Shown: positions 32,537 through 41,211, numbered from the stretch's first letter. The stretch is 44,048 nt of DNA from an uncultured Gemmiger sp. (GCA_944388215.1 CALXHT010000017.1:1-44048); one strand, 5' to 3'. Translations and numbers: made by a program. The notes: generated from the sequence alone by a model not told the origin.

Positions 32537-32545
32537 TGCTATAAT
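32537..32545 (+). promoter_or_regulatory. Extended -10 promoter of the ATP-grasp/GT2 pair
   Basis: TGC followed by TATAAT (32540-32545), 57 nt upstream of the start codon. No convincing -35 is visible. Confidence 0.55.
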
Positions 32546-32601
32546 ACACGGTACACGACAAACAGACCGCTTCGGGCGGACCGGGGTAAAGGAACGGGAA
32601 A

Positions 32602-33741
32602 ATGAAACGACTGGCGATTATCGGCGCGTCCTATCTGCAGGCGCCGCTGATTCAGAAAGCGAAGGATATGGGGTGTGAAACCCACGTGTTTGCCTGGGCG
32701 GCGGACGATGTGGGGGAGAAGATGGCGGACCATTTCTATCCCATCAGCATTGTGGAGAAGGACGCCATCCTGGAAAAATGCCGCGAGATCGGCATCGACG
32801 GCATCTGCACCATTGCCAGCGACCTGGCGGCCATCACGGTGAACTACGTGGCGGAAAAGCTGGGCCTGACCGGCAACACCATGCGCTGCTGCGAGAAATC
32901 CACCAACAAGCACAAGATGCGGGAAGCCTTTGCGGCGGCGGGGGACCCCTCCCCGCAGTCGGTGCTCATCGCGCCCGGCACCGATCTCTCGGTGCTGGAG
33001 GGCATGCAGTATCCGCTGATCGTCAAGCCCACCGACCGTTCGGGCAGCCGCGGCATCACCGAGGTGAACCGCCCGGCGGGGCTGCAGGCGGCCCTTGCCC
33101 GTGCCCGGGAACAGAGCTTTGAGAAGATGGCCCTGGTGGAGGAGTTCGCCACCGGGCAGGAGTACAGCGTGGAGTGCATCTCCTGGAAAGGAGAGCATCA
33201 TCTTCTGCAGATCACGCTCAAATTTACCACGGGAGCGCCCATGTACATAGAGACCGGCCACATGGAACCGGCCCCGCTGACCGATGCCATGCGGGAAAAG
33301 GTACGCCGGACGGTCTTCCATGCGCTGGACACGCTGGAGATCCAAAACGGCGCCTCCCACAGCGAACTCAAGATCGACGCGGCGGGCAACATCCGCCTTA
33401 TCGAGATCGGCGGCCGGATGGGCGGCGACTGCATCGGCAGCCATCTGGTGCCGCTGTCCACCGGACTGGATTTCGTAGGGATGGTGGTGCAGATCGCCCT
33501 GGGCCAGGCCCCGGACCTGACCCCCGGGCCCCATCACGGGGCCTGCGGCATTCAGTTTGTCTTCGGTCCCCGGGACCTGGAACGGCGGGAAGCCCTGCGC
33601 GCGGTGCCGGGCATCACCCTGGTGGAGGAGAGCCCCATCGACCCCATGGACCACATCGTGACGGATTCCTCCACCCGGTTCGGCTACTACATCTTTGCCG
33701 CGGAGGACCCGGCGCGCATCTGCACCTGGATGGAAAAATAA
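32602..33741 (+). CDS. ATP-grasp carboxylate-amine/thiol ligase-like protein
   Basis: A 379-residue cytoplasmic enzyme of the ATP-grasp superfamily. The N-terminal pre-ATP-grasp domain begins MKRLAIIGASYLQAPLI. The ATP-grasp core includes YPLIVKPTDRSGSRGI (lysine plus flexible loop) and VEEFATGQEYSVE, and the metal-binding block RLIEIGGRMGGD gives the Glu and Asn-like ligands. These enzymes join a carboxylate to an amine through an acyl phosphate. The substrates here are unknown. The GT2 glycosyltransferase gene follows 22 nt later, so a role in decorating a cell-surface polymer or lipid is possible. GTAAAGGAA lies about 8 nt before the ATG. Confidence 0.8.
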   Translation: MKRLAIIGASYLQAPLIQKAKDMGCETHVFAWAADDVGEKMADHFYPISIVEKDAILEKCREIGIDGICTIASDLAAITVNYVAEKLGLTGNTMRCCEKSTNKHKMREAFAAAGDPSPQSVLIAPGTDLSVLEGMQYPLIVKPTDRSGSRGITEVNRPAGLQAALARAREQSFEKMALVEEFATGQEYSVECISWKGEHHLLQITLKFTTGAPMYIETGHMEPAPLTDAMREKVRRTVFHALDTLEIQNGASHSELKIDAAGNIRLIEIGGRMGGDCIGSHLVPLSTGLDFVGMVVQIALGQAPDLTPGPHHGACGIQFVFGPRDLERREALRAVPGITLVEESPIDPMDHIVTDSSTRFGYYIFAAEDPARICTWMEK

Positions 33742-33763
33742 GAGGAAGGAAAGACGGCATTTC

Positions 33764-34714
33764 ATGCAACTGCTCAGCTTTGTCATTCCCTGCTACCACA
33801 GCGCGGCCACCATCGGCGCGGTGGCCCGGCAGATCCGGCAGACCGTAGAGGCGGACGGCCGCTATGAGTACGAGATCATTCTGGTCAACGACAACCCCGC
33901 CGACGACACCTGGCGGGAGATCTGCCGCCTGAAACAGGAGGACCCGCAGATCTTCGGCATCTGCATGTCCCGCAACTTCGGGCAGGCCTCGGCGCTGATG
34001 GCGGGCTACCGCCATGTGCACGGGGACATTGTGGTAAGTCTCGACGACGACGGCCAGACGCCGCCCGCCGAGATGTTCCGCCTCATCGACGCCCTGGACG
34101 AGGACACCGATGTGGTCTATGCCAGCTACCCGTCCAAGCACCACAGCGCCTTCCGCAACTTCGGCAGCAGGGTCAACGACTGGATGGCCACCTGGCTCAT
34201 GGGCAAGCCCAAGGACCTCTACATGGCCAGCTACTATGCGGCCCGGCGGTTCATCATCGACGAGATGGTCAAGTGCGACAATCCCTTCCCCTATGTGGAC
34301 GGCCTGGCCGTGCGTTCCACCTGCCGGTTCAAGAATATTCCCATCGACCACCAGGACCGCGCGGAAGGGGAGAGCGGCTATACCTTCTTCAAGCTGCTGG
34401 GGCTCTGGCTCAACGGGTTCACCGCCTTCTCGGTGAAGCCGCTGCGGGTGGCCACCGTGATGGGCGTGGTCTTCTCGCTGATCGGCTTTCTGTTTGCGGT
34501 GATCATCGTGGTGCGCAAGATCATCCTGCTGGATCAGATCGACGCGGGCTGGTCCAGCATTGTGGCCATCGTGCTGCTGCTGGACGGCATCCTCATGATG
34601 ATGCTGGGCCTGGTGGGAGAGTACGTGGGCCGCATGTACATGACGATGAACAAAAGCCCCCAGTACGTCATACGCAGCACCACGGCGGCCCCGGGGCAGT
34701 CCGAAACAAAATAA
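33764..34714 (+). CDS. GT2 family glycosyltransferase (DPM1/GtrB-like)
   Basis: A 316-residue membrane-associated glycosyltransferase. The GT-A domain has LSFVIPCYHS at the N-terminus, the nucleotide-binding VNDNPADDTW and the metal site SLDDDGQTPP (DxD). Two transmembrane helices at the C-terminus (about 228-252 and 262-288) and the GEYVGRMY motif are typical of the GtrB/polyprenyl-phosphate sugar transferases. It probably moves a sugar from an NDP donor to undecaprenyl phosphate. The start ATG has GGAAGG about 12-14 nt upstream, so the start is less secure. Co-transcribed with the ATP-grasp gene and closed by a strong terminator. Confidence 0.88.
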   Translation: MQLLSFVIPCYHSAATIGAVARQIRQTVEADGRYEYEIILVNDNPADDTWREICRLKQEDPQIFGICMSRNFGQASALMAGYRHVHGDIVVSLDDDGQTPPAEMFRLIDALDEDTDVVYASYPSKHHSAFRNFGSRVNDWMATWLMGKPKDLYMASYYAARRFIIDEMVKCDNPFPYVDGLAVRSTCRFKNIPIDHQDRAEGESGYTFFKLLGLWLNGFTAFSVKPLRVATVMGVVFSLIGFLFAVIIVVRKIILLDQIDAGWSSIVAIVLLLDGILMMMLGLVGEYVGRMYMTMNKSPQYVIRSTTAAPGQSETK

Positions 34715-34716
34715 TA

Positions 34717-34750
34717 AAAAATCCCGGCTCCACAGGAGCCGGGATTTTTG
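34717..34750. terminator. Bidirectional terminator
   Basis: A perfect 15-bp stem (AAAAATCCCGGCTCC / GGAGCCGGGATTTTT) with a 3-nt loop, T-rich on both strands. It ends the GT2 unit and, on the other strand, the mfd operon. Confidence 0.95.
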
Positions 34751-34759
34751 TTGCCGGAA

Positions 34760-37700
34760 TCAGGAAGCGGCGGGGGTGGCGCCGGGCAGCAGGGTGACCA
34801 CATCCCGCAGAAGCACCAGCGGGTTTTCGCCCTTCTGGACGCGCAGACTGAAATAGGGCCGCCCCAGGGCGTTGTAGAGCACCCGGTGGGGATACTGGTC
34901 CATGACGGCGGCCAGCTGCTGGGGGCCGATCACGTCGGAGTAGAGGATCAGAAGATCGTTGCGTTGCACGATCTCCACAATACCCACCCGGGCGGCGGTG
35001 ACCCGCACCAGCGACACATCCACCAGTCCCTGGACGCTCTTGGGCGGGGAACCGTACCGGTCAATGAGTTCGTCCAGCACGTCCTCGGCGTCGGCGGTGG
35101 TCTCGATGGCCGCAATGCGCTTGTAGGCCTCGATGCGCCCGGCGGGGTCGGGAATGTAGTCCTCCGGCAGGTAGGCGTCGATGGAGATATCCACCAGACA
35201 GTCGCTCTTGTCGGGGGGCGGGGTCTCGCCCCGGGCGGTGGCGATGGCCTGGCCCAGCATCTTCACATAGAGATCATAGCCCACGGCCTCCATGTGGCCG
35301 TGCTGGCTGTGGCCCAGCAGACTGCCGGCGCCGCGGATCTGCAGATCCCGCATGGCGATGCGGAACCCCGAGCCGAAGGCGGTGAACTCCCGGATGGCGG
35401 AAAGCCGTTTGGCGGCCACCTCGGTGAGCACCTTGTCCCGGGTGAAGGTGAAGTAGGCGTAGGCCTTGCGGGAGGAACGGCCCACCCGGCCCCGCAGCTG
35501 GTACAGCTGGGAAAGGCCCATGCGGTCGGCGTTTTCGATGATGAGGGTGTTGCAGTTGCGCACATCCACGCCGGTTTCGATGAGGGTGGTGCAGACCAGC
35601 ACGTCGATCTCGTTGTCCAGCAGCTGCTGCCACACCGAGGAGATCTGTTCCTCGGTCATCTTGCCGTGGGCGATGCCGATGCGGGCCCCCGGCACCAGTT
35701 TGCCGATGCGGGCGGCGCATTCGTTGATGGTGTCCACCCGGTTGTGCAGGTAGTAGACCTGACCGCCCCGGGCCAGTTCCTTGCGGATGGCCTCCGAGAC
35801 GATGCCCTCGTCGTATTCCAGCACGTAGGTTTCCACCGGCTGGCGCTCGAAGGGGGGCTGCTCGATGGTGCTCATGTCCCGGATGCCGGAAAGAGCCATG
35901 TTCAGCGTGCGGGGGATGGGGGTGGCCGACAGGGTCAGCATATCCACCCCGATGAAGGCTTCCTTCAGTTTTTCCTTGTGCTTGACGCCGAAACGCTGTT
36001 CCTCGTCGATGATGACGAGCCCCAGGTCCCGGAACTTCACGTCGTCGGAGAGCAGCCGGTGGGTGCCCACCACGATGTCCACCGTGCCGTCCTTGAGGCC
36101 CCGCAGCGTCTCTTTCTGTTCCTTGCTGCTGCGGTAGCGGGAGAGCAGCCCGATGCGGATGGGGTAGGCCTCCATCCGGGCGATGGCGGTGTTGAAGTGC
36201 TGCCAGGCCAGGATGGTGGTGGGGGCCAGGATGGCGCACTGTTTGCCGCCCATCACGCACTTGAAGGCGGCGCGCAGGGCCACCTCGGTCTTGCCCACCC
36301 CCACGTCGCCGCAGAGCAGCCGGTCCATGGGCCAGGGCTGTTCCATGTCGTGCTTGATGTCGGCGGCGCAGGTCAGCTGGTCGGGGGTTTCCTCGTAGGC
36401 AAAGCGCTGCTCAAAATCCCCCTGCCAGGTGTCGTCGGCGGGGAAGGCGTAGCCCTTGGCCTGTTTGCGGCGGGCGTACAGCTCGATGAGCTCCTTGGCC
36501 ATGGCCTCGGTGGCGGCCTTGACCTTTTTGCGGGTCTTGGCCCAGTCGCTGCCGCCCAGACGGCTCAGCTTCACGTTGTCCTTGTCGCCGGGGGCGGTGT
36601 AGCGGGACAGCAGGTCCAGCTGGGTCACCGGCACATACAGGACATCCTTCTTGTCGTATTCGATGCGCAGGTAGTCCTTGGTCACCCCCTGCACGGCCAT
36701 CCGCTGGATGCCGGCGTAGCGGCCGATGCCGTGGTTCTGGTGGACCACCAGGTCGCCGGGGGAGATTTCGCTCAGGCTGTTCAGGGCGTCCTTGTTGCGC
36801 TTTTTCTTCTTCTGGGCGGTGCTCACCCCGAAGGCCCGGGCCGTGAACACCGCATACTTGGCAAAGGGCAGGCTGCACCCGGCGGAAAGCTGTCCCGGCA
36901 GCACCTGCACAAGACCGGCGGCGGGGACGGCGTTTTCGTCGGTGGTGACGTTGAGCCCCTTCACCCGCAGATCGGCCGCCAGGCCGGCCGCGGCGCGGGG
37001 CGTGCCTGCCATCACCGTCACGGCGGCGCCGCCGTCGCACAGCGGCTGCAGATCCTCCAGCAGATGGGCCACCTCGCCGGCCCAGGCGGGCAGGGCGTGG
37101 GCCGGGGCGTTGACGATCTCCTTCAGGGCAATGTCCGGCATGCTGCGGGCGAAGTTCTCGGCGCAGATGGTGCGGCAGCGGGCGGGCTGCGCCCACAGCC
37201 AGGCGGGTTCGGCGTAGAGCTTGTCAAGCCCCGGGGCCAGCACCCCGTCCTGGAGCAGCGTGGTGAGCTCCTCCCCCCGGCGGTAGGCGGTGGCCCGCTG
37301 GGCCTCCCGCAGCGAGGCGGGTTCCTCCAGCACCAGCAGCGGGTCGTCGAAATAGCCCAGCAGGGTGGCGGGCTCAGGATAGCGCACCGCCAGGTATTTG
37401 TCCAGGTTCACCGGCACGGCGCCGCCGTCCAGCTGGGCCAGCTCGGAGGCCATGCAGGATTCCAGCGCCGTGCGCTTCTTGCCGCGCTGCTTTTTCAGAA
37501 AAGCCCGCAGCAGGTCGGCCGCCTGGGCGGGGGCGCCGAACAGCACCTCCCGGGCGGGGCTCACATAGATCTTCTCCACCGGGTCCTCCCGGCGCTGGGT
37601 GGTCAGATCGAAGGTGTGCATGGTATCGATCTCGTCGCCCCAGAACTCCATGCGCACCGGCAGTTTCATGTCGGGGGCGTAGAGGTCCACGATGTCGCCG

Positions 37701-38221
37701 CGGATGGAAAACTGTCCGGGACCATCCACCTGGGTGCGGCGGGTGTACCCGGCGCCGTGGAGCAGGGCGGTGAGCTCGGTGCGGGGGATGGAATCCCCGG
37801 GGCGCAGCGTGCGGGTGTTGGCGCAGAAATCCGCCCTGGGGGTGGTGTACTGGGTCAGCGCCTCCTCCGAGACACAGACCGCCTGCAGGCGGCCGCCCAC
37901 CAGGTCGCCCAGCACCCCCAGACGGCGGTATTCATATTCCCGGGCGGTGCCCTCGATGGGGCGCAGCACATAGTCCCGGGCAGGAAAGACCGCCGCCGGA
38001 ATGCCCAGCGTGTTCAGGTCGCCCGCAAAACGGGTGGCCTCGGCCTCGCCGGGGGTCACGATGCAGAGCGGCCGTTCCAAGGTGCGGCAGAGGGCGGCGT
38101 AGACCAGGGCACGCCCCGAACCGGGCAACCCAAATAAGGCGCATGCCCCCGGTTCGGAGAGCGCATGCGCCAGTTTTTCATATTCCTTCGTTTGGGTAAA
38201 GCGGGAAGTAAACAGTGTCAT
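34760..38221 (-). CDS. mfd: Transcription-repair coupling factor
   Basis: A 1153-residue DNA translocase that releases stalled RNA polymerase and recruits UvrA. The N-terminal UvrB-like domains have GLPGSGRALV and FSIRGDIVDLY. The RNA polymerase interaction domain begins near GDLVVHQNHGIGRY. The helicase core has GDVGVGKTEVA (Walker A), DEEQRFG (motif II), TATPIPRTL and QLRGRVGR, and a TRCF domain lies at the C-terminus. Length fits the family. The ATG at 38219-38221 lacks a recognisable Shine-Dalgarno. A GTG at 38254 is no better, so the start is uncertain. Last gene of the pth-mfd cluster, in the order known from B. subtilis. Confidence 0.96.
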   Translation of the reverse strand: MTLFTSRFTQTKEYEKLAHALSEPGACALFGLPGSGRALVYAALCRTLERPLCIVTPGEAEATRFAGDLNTLGIPAAVFPARDYVLRPIEGTAREYEYRRLGVLGDLVGGRLQAVCVSEEALTQYTTPRADFCANTRTLRPGDSIPRTELTALLHGAGYTRRTQVDGPGQFSIRGDIVDLYAPDMKLPVRMEFWGDEIDTMHTFDLTTQRREDPVEKIYVSPAREVLFGAPAQAADLLRAFLKKQRGKKRTALESCMASELAQLDGGAVPVNLDKYLAVRYPEPATLLGYFDDPLLVLEEPASLREAQRATAYRRGEELTTLLQDGVLAPGLDKLYAEPAWLWAQPARCRTICAENFARSMPDIALKEIVNAPAHALPAWAGEVAHLLEDLQPLCDGGAAVTVMAGTPRAAAGLAADLRVKGLNVTTDENAVPAAGLVQVLPGQLSAGCSLPFAKYAVFTARAFGVSTAQKKKKRNKDALNSLSEISPGDLVVHQNHGIGRYAGIQRMAVQGVTKDYLRIEYDKKDVLYVPVTQLDLLSRYTAPGDKDNVKLSRLGGSDWAKTRKKVKAATEAMAKELIELYARRKQAKGYAFPADDTWQGDFEQRFAYEETPDQLTCAADIKHDMEQPWPMDRLLCGDVGVGKTEVALRAAFKCVMGGKQCAILAPTTILAWQHFNTAIARMEAYPIRIGLLSRYRSSKEQKETLRGLKDGTVDIVVGTHRLLSDDVKFRDLGLVIIDEEQRFGVKHKEKLKEAFIGVDMLTLSATPIPRTLNMALSGIRDMSTIEQPPFERQPVETYVLEYDEGIVSEAIRKELARGGQVYYLHNRVDTINECAARIGKLVPGARIGIAHGKMTEEQISSVWQQLLDNEIDVLVCTTLIETGVDVRNCNTLIIENADRMGLSQLYQLRGRVGRSSRKAYAYFTFTRDKVLTEVAAKRLSAIREFTAFGSGFRIAMRDLQIRGAGSLLGHSQHGHMEAVGYDLYVKMLGQAIATARGETPPPDKSDCLVDISIDAYLPEDYIPDPAGRIEAYKRIAAIETTADAEDVLDELIDRYGSPPKSVQGLVDVSLVRVTAARVGIVEIVQRNDLLILYSDVIGPQQLAAVMDQYPHRVLYNALGRPYFSLRVQKGENPLVLLRDVVTLLPGATPAAS

Positions 38222-38360
38222 AGAATCAGAGAAGAGCGTTTCCCGCCGCCGCACACCCGAAAGGGGACGGCAGGGGAAAACGGCTCACAGATCAAAGGTC
38301 ACTAAACACGGAAAGAAGGTTCGCCGCCGGAATGCACCGACGGGCGGGGAAGCGGGCCGA

Positions 38361-38873
38361 TCAGGCCTGGTTCAGGTATTCCTTGGCCAGCCAGCCGTAC
38401 TGACCCTCGTACTGGACCACGATCCAGGTCTCGTCGGCGTTGGCACCCAGGGCGGTCACGGCGGTGCCGGCCGGGATCTGGGCCACCTTGTCAAAGTCGG
38501 TGCCGGGGCCGGCGCGCAGATTCATGTTGGAGTCCGGCGTCACGGTAAAGGCCGGCTGCTCACCCTCGGCATAGACGGTGGCGGGCTGCTCGGACAGGCC
38601 GTCAAAGTTGACCGGCGTGGGTTCCGGGGTCGGCTCGGGGGTGGGTTCCGGCGTGGCTTCCACCGCGTCGCCGGGGACTTCTCCCTCCGCGGCGATGCTG
38701 TCCGAGGCAACGCCTTCCGCGGTGGAGGCGCTCTCCGGGGTGGTGGACGGGTCAGCGGAGCTGCCGCCGTCAAAGGCGCCGGTCAGCAAAAGAAAACAGA
38801 ACACAATGGTGGCGATGAATACAACCGCACACACCAGCAAACGGACCAGTGCTTGTTTGCGAAGAGAGCTCAT
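38361..38873 (-). CDS. Membrane-anchored SH3-domain protein with PTPEP repeat
   Basis: A 170-residue protein. One transmembrane helix (about 14-34) is preceded by a short basic cytoplasmic segment (SSLRKQALVR). The outside part has an acidic Ala/Ser/Glu-rich linker, a PTPEPTPEPTPEPTP repeat (about 77-91) and a C-terminal SH3_3 domain (about 110-170) with NLRAGPGTDFDKV and YGWLAKEYL. This suggests a wall-spanning spacer presenting an SH3 domain to peptidoglycan. Position matches the slot of small genes between pth and mfd in other Bacillota. The ATG at 38871-38873 follows AAAGGAG by 8 nt, 13 nt after the pth stop. Confidence 0.83.
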   Translation of the reverse strand: MSSLRKQALVRLLVCAVVFIATIVFCFLLLTGAFDGGSSADPSTTPESASTAEGVASDSIAAEGEVPGDAVEATPEPTPEPTPEPTPVNFDGLSEQPATVYAEGEQPAFTVTPDSNMNLRAGPGTDFDKVAQIPAGTAVTALGANADETWIVVQYEGQYGWLAKEYLNQA

Positions 38874-38886
38874 GGGTCTATCTCCT

Positions 38887-39480
38887 TTATCGATTGAATT
38901 TGTTTTGTGCATATTGCAAGTTGTCGTCCATCAGCAGCTTGCAGGCTTGTTCAATATCAGGGTAGCGGTCTGTCACCGCCTTGCGGTCCTCGGCGGGCAG
39001 CTTGCCCAGCACCCAGGCCGCCAGATCGTACTGGGGATTGGGCTTGGCGCCGATGCCGATGCGGATGCGGTTGAACTCCTCGGTGCCCAGACTGGCGATG
39101 ATGCTTTTCAGCCCGTTGTGGCCGCCCGCCGACCCGTGGGGCCGGATGCGCAGATGCCCCGGCTGCTGGGTAATGTCATCGCAGAGCACGATGATGCGGC
39201 TGGCCGGGATCTTGAAAAAGTGGGCGGCCGGGGCGATGCTCTGTCCGCTCAGGTTCATGTAGGTCAGCGGCTTGAGCAGCACCACCTTGTGGTCGCCCAC
39301 CTGCACGGTGCCGTACAGTCCCTGCCACTTGCTCTTGTTCACCGGGCACTGCCACTGCTCGGCCAGATAATCCAGCGCCTCAAAGCCGGCGTTGTGGCGG
39401 GTGCCGTCGTATTTGGGTTCGGGATTGCCCAGACCGGCAATCAGCCAGTCGGCACTGGCGGGAGAAGAAAAGAAAGCCAT
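38887..39480 (-). CDS. pth: Peptidyl-tRNA hydrolase
   Basis: A 197-residue enzyme that frees tRNA from prematurely released peptidyl-tRNA. Active-site residues are in place: Asn19 in GLGNPE, His29 in TRHNAGF, and the Asp in VLCDDI (about 102). PLTYMNLSGQ and GSAGGHNGLKSI are further hallmarks. There is a short N-terminal extension of about nine residues relative to E. coli Pth. The only AGGAG lies about 14 nt before the ATG at 39480, so the start is a little uncertain. In the order yccF-pth-SH3-mfd on the minus strand. Confidence 0.95.
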   Translation of the reverse strand: MAFFSSPASADWLIAGLGNPEPKYDGTRHNAGFEALDYLAEQWQCPVNKSKWQGLYGTVQVGDHKVVLLKPLTYMNLSGQSIAPAAHFFKIPASRIIVLCDDITQQPGHLRIRPHGSAGGHNGLKSIIASLGTEEFNRIRIGIGAKPNPQYDLAAWVLGKLPAEDRKAVTDRYPDIEQACKLLMDDNLQYAQNKFNR

Positions 39481-39523
39481 AAACGAATAGAACGCTCCTT
39501 GTTGATGTACTTTTGGGGGACGC

Positions 39524-39892
39524 TTATAAGACTTCCACGATCCGGCTTCCGAAGGGGAACAGGGCAAGCCGCGCGATCTTGAAATACTGCAGGCCGAAGG
39601 GGATACCGATGATGGTGATGCAGAGCAGGCATCCCCACGCCGCGTGGGCCACCGCCATGGGCAGCCCGGTCACGATCAGCCAGATAATGTTCAGCAGCAG
39701 GGAAGGGGCCCCGCCGCCGTACAGTACCTCTTTCCCGAAGGGAAACAGGCTTAATGAGGCAAATTTGAAACACTGCAGTCCCACCGGAATGCCGATGATG
39801 GTGATGCACCACAGCACACCGGCCGCGGCCCAGCCCAGGGCGCTGAGCCATCCGCCCAGCAGAAACCACAGAAGATTGCCAAGAAGGCGCAT
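39524..39892 (-). CDS. YccF domain membrane protein
   Basis: A 122-residue integral membrane protein with an internal duplication. Each half has a hydrophobic segment followed by CITIIGIPxGLQxFKxAxLxLFPFG (residues about 29-53 and 91-115), the YccF/DUF307 repeat. The function of this family is not settled. AAAGGGA lies 7 nt before the ATG. It lies 20 nt after the DUF2007-like gene and 43 nt before pth. Confidence 0.9.
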   Translation of the reverse strand: MRLLGNLLWFLLGGWLSALGWAAAGVLWCITIIGIPVGLQCFKFASLSLFPFGKEVLYGGGAPSLLLNIIWLIVTGLPMAVAHAAWGCLLCITIIGIPFGLQYFKIARLALFPFGSRIVEVL

Positions 39893-39912
39893 GATCCGGT
39901 CCCTTTCCGCCC

Positions 39913-40185
39913 TTACAGGCTGTCAAGACGATTCTGCAAGACCAGCTGTGCCTTGGCCACGTCCGCTTTTTTCACGAAGATCTGGTATTCTATGCTGCGG
40001 TCGGTCTGCTCGCCCACGGCAAACATGGTGCCGGTGCGGCGGGAAGCGCTGCTGAAATTGATGGTGCGGGTGCGGCAGACGATACCTTCCTTGCGCAGCG
40101 CCTGCAGCGAAGCGCCGTACTGTGCGGCGTCAAAGGTGCACAGTACCTCCACATAACCAAGGATCATGAGCCAGACGGACATCAT
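39913..40185 (-). CDS. Small DUF2007-like protein
   Basis: A 90-residue protein. Pattern and length (VEVLCTFDAAQYGASLQALRKEGI at the start; near the end, YQIFVKKADVAKAQLVL) resemble the DUF2007 'signal transducing' ferredoxin-like family: a strand, a helix, a strand, and a conserved 'V..ed...A' ending. A short hydrophobic start (MMSVWLMILGYV) may be part of the fold or a weak membrane anchor. The start is one of two adjacent ATGs, with AAAGGG about 10 nt upstream in the end of the preceding gene. Function unknown. Confidence 0.65.
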   Translation of the reverse strand: MMSVWLMILGYVEVLCTFDAAQYGASLQALRKEGIVCRTRTINFSSASRRTGTMFAVGEQTDRSIEYQIFVKKADVAKAQLVLQNRLDSL

Positions 40186-40191
40186 ACCGCA

Positions 40192-40926
40192 TCAACCCTT
40201 TCGTTTGTCGGCCTCCAGCTTCTGCTTTTTGGCAATGTACTTTTCCAGCTTGTGTTCACCCCAGGCGTCGATGTTGACCTGCTTGGCCCGTTCGATGCCC
40301 AGCGCCCCGGCGGGCACATCCTTGCCGATGGTGGAACCGGCGGCCGTGAAGGCATGGTCGCCCACCGTGACCGGCGCCACCAGGTTGGTGTTGCATCCGA
40401 TGAAGACGTAGTCGCCGATGGTGGTGTGGAATTTGCCCTCGCCGTCGTAGTTGCAGGTGACGGTGCCGCAGCCGAAGTTGCAGTATTTGCCCACGGTGGC
40501 ATCGCCTATATAAGTAAGGTGGCTGACCGTGTTGCCCTCGGCAAAGTCGGCGTTCTTGGTCTCCACGTAGGCGCCCAGGTGGCAGCCCTCGGCGGTTTTG
40601 GTGCCGGTGCGCACATGGGTGAAGGGCCCGATCTTGTTGTTGGGGCCGATGTGGCTCTGGTAGCACTGGCTGGCGTTGATGGTGGAACCTTCCTCCACCA
40701 CGGTATCCTCCAGCAGGGTGTTGGGGCCGATGACGCAGCCGGCGCCGATGACGGTCTTGCCCCGCAGGATGCAGCCGGGCAGGATGGTGGCTCCCGGGGC
40801 AATCTCCACTTCGGGGTCGATGTAGACATCGCGGCTGATGAATTCCACACCGTTATTCAGATGGCGCTCGAAGGTGGCAGTATAACGCTGCTGCGCCAGT
40901 TCAAAATTTTCTTTGGCGGTAGACAT
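40192..40926 (-). CDS. Stand-alone GlmU C-terminal (glucosamine-1-phosphate acetyltransferase) domain
   Basis: A 244-residue left-handed beta-helix protein that matches only the C-terminal half of GlmU. After a short helix (residues 4-25) come hexapeptide repeats (IGAGCVIGPNT, IGPNNKIGPF and so on). Residues equivalent to the acetyltransferase site are visible: Arg106 in HVRTGT, Lys124 in VETKNA, His136 in SHLTYIGDA, and Asn/Tyr in CNYDGEG. It should acetylate glucosamine 1-phosphate with acetyl-CoA. The N-terminal pyrophosphorylase domain is absent, and upstream sequence is promoter then a divergent gene. AAGGGGG lies 6 nt before the ATG. First gene of the operon that ends with pth and mfd. 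Confidence 0.87.
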   Translation of the reverse strand: MSTAKENFELAQQRYTATFERHLNNGVEFISRDVYIDPEVEIAPGATILPGCILRGKTVIGAGCVIGPNTLLEDTVVEEGSTINASQCYQSHIGPNNKIGPFTHVRTGTKTAEGCHLGAYVETKNADFAEGNTVSHLTYIGDATVGKYCNFGCGTVTCNYDGEGKFHTTIGDYVFIGCNTNLVAPVTVGDHAFTAAGSTIGKDVPAGALGIERAKQVNIDAWGEHKLEKYIAKKQKLEADKRKG

Positions 40927-40962
40927 AAAAATCCCCCTTATATATAAATACCTTATTTCTGT

Positions 40963-40991
40963 ATTGTACCCCAGACGGCCCGATTACGCAA
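40963..40991 (-). promoter_or_regulatory. Promoter of the glmU-half / pth / mfd operon
   Basis: On the minus strand, TTGCGT (40986-40991), a 17-nt spacer and TACAAT (40963-40968). Confidence 0.75.
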
Positions 40992-41182
40992 CCCGAAAAA
41001 AGGCCCCGTCGGCAGGAAAAATGCAAAGAGAACAAAAATAACAAAAAAAGCGGAGTAAGGAACAATTTCCGAACTTTCCGCCCAGTATATTTTACACGAT
41101 TTTTGTGCAAATTGCAATACCCTGGGGAGAAAAGTTTGTTAGATTTTCAGCCAAAGTAGTGAGCAGTTTTTTAACAATCCAC
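40992..41182. other. Divergent intergenic region between the glmU-half gene and ppdK
   Basis: The 343-bp gap 40927-41269 holds the two outward promoters and an AT-rich centre. In the centre I see an interrupted inverted repeat GCGGA...TCCGC (about 41051-41082) and A/T tracts, but no gene and no structured RNA that I recognise. The space is large for this compact window, so ppdK control sites may lie here. Confidence 0.4.
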
Positions 41183-41202
41183 TGGAAATTCGTTTTAGGG
41201 TC

Positions 41203-41211
41203 TGTTATAAT
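41203..41211 (+). promoter_or_regulatory. Extended -10 promoter of ppdK
   Basis: TGT then TATAAT (41206-41211), 59 nt upstream of the start. TGGAAA at 41183-41188, 17 nt upstream, is a moderate -35. Confidence 0.7.

Noticed and set aside
34748..38137. An 1129-codon open frame on the plus strand, opposite mfd
   Set aside because: It is a shadow of a GC-rich gene. The composition is low-complexity Gly/His/Gln/Val with no domain, and the minus-strand frame encodes complete Mfd motifs.
38222..38360. Separate promoter or terminator between the SH3 gene and mfd
   Set aside because: No stem with a T run and no -35/-10 pair at good spacing is visible, so read-through into mfd is the simpler view.
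38605..38665. Tandem repeat suggesting a CRISPR or VNTR
   Set aside because: The short repeats encode the PTPEP linker in frame and are protein low-complexity, without spacers.
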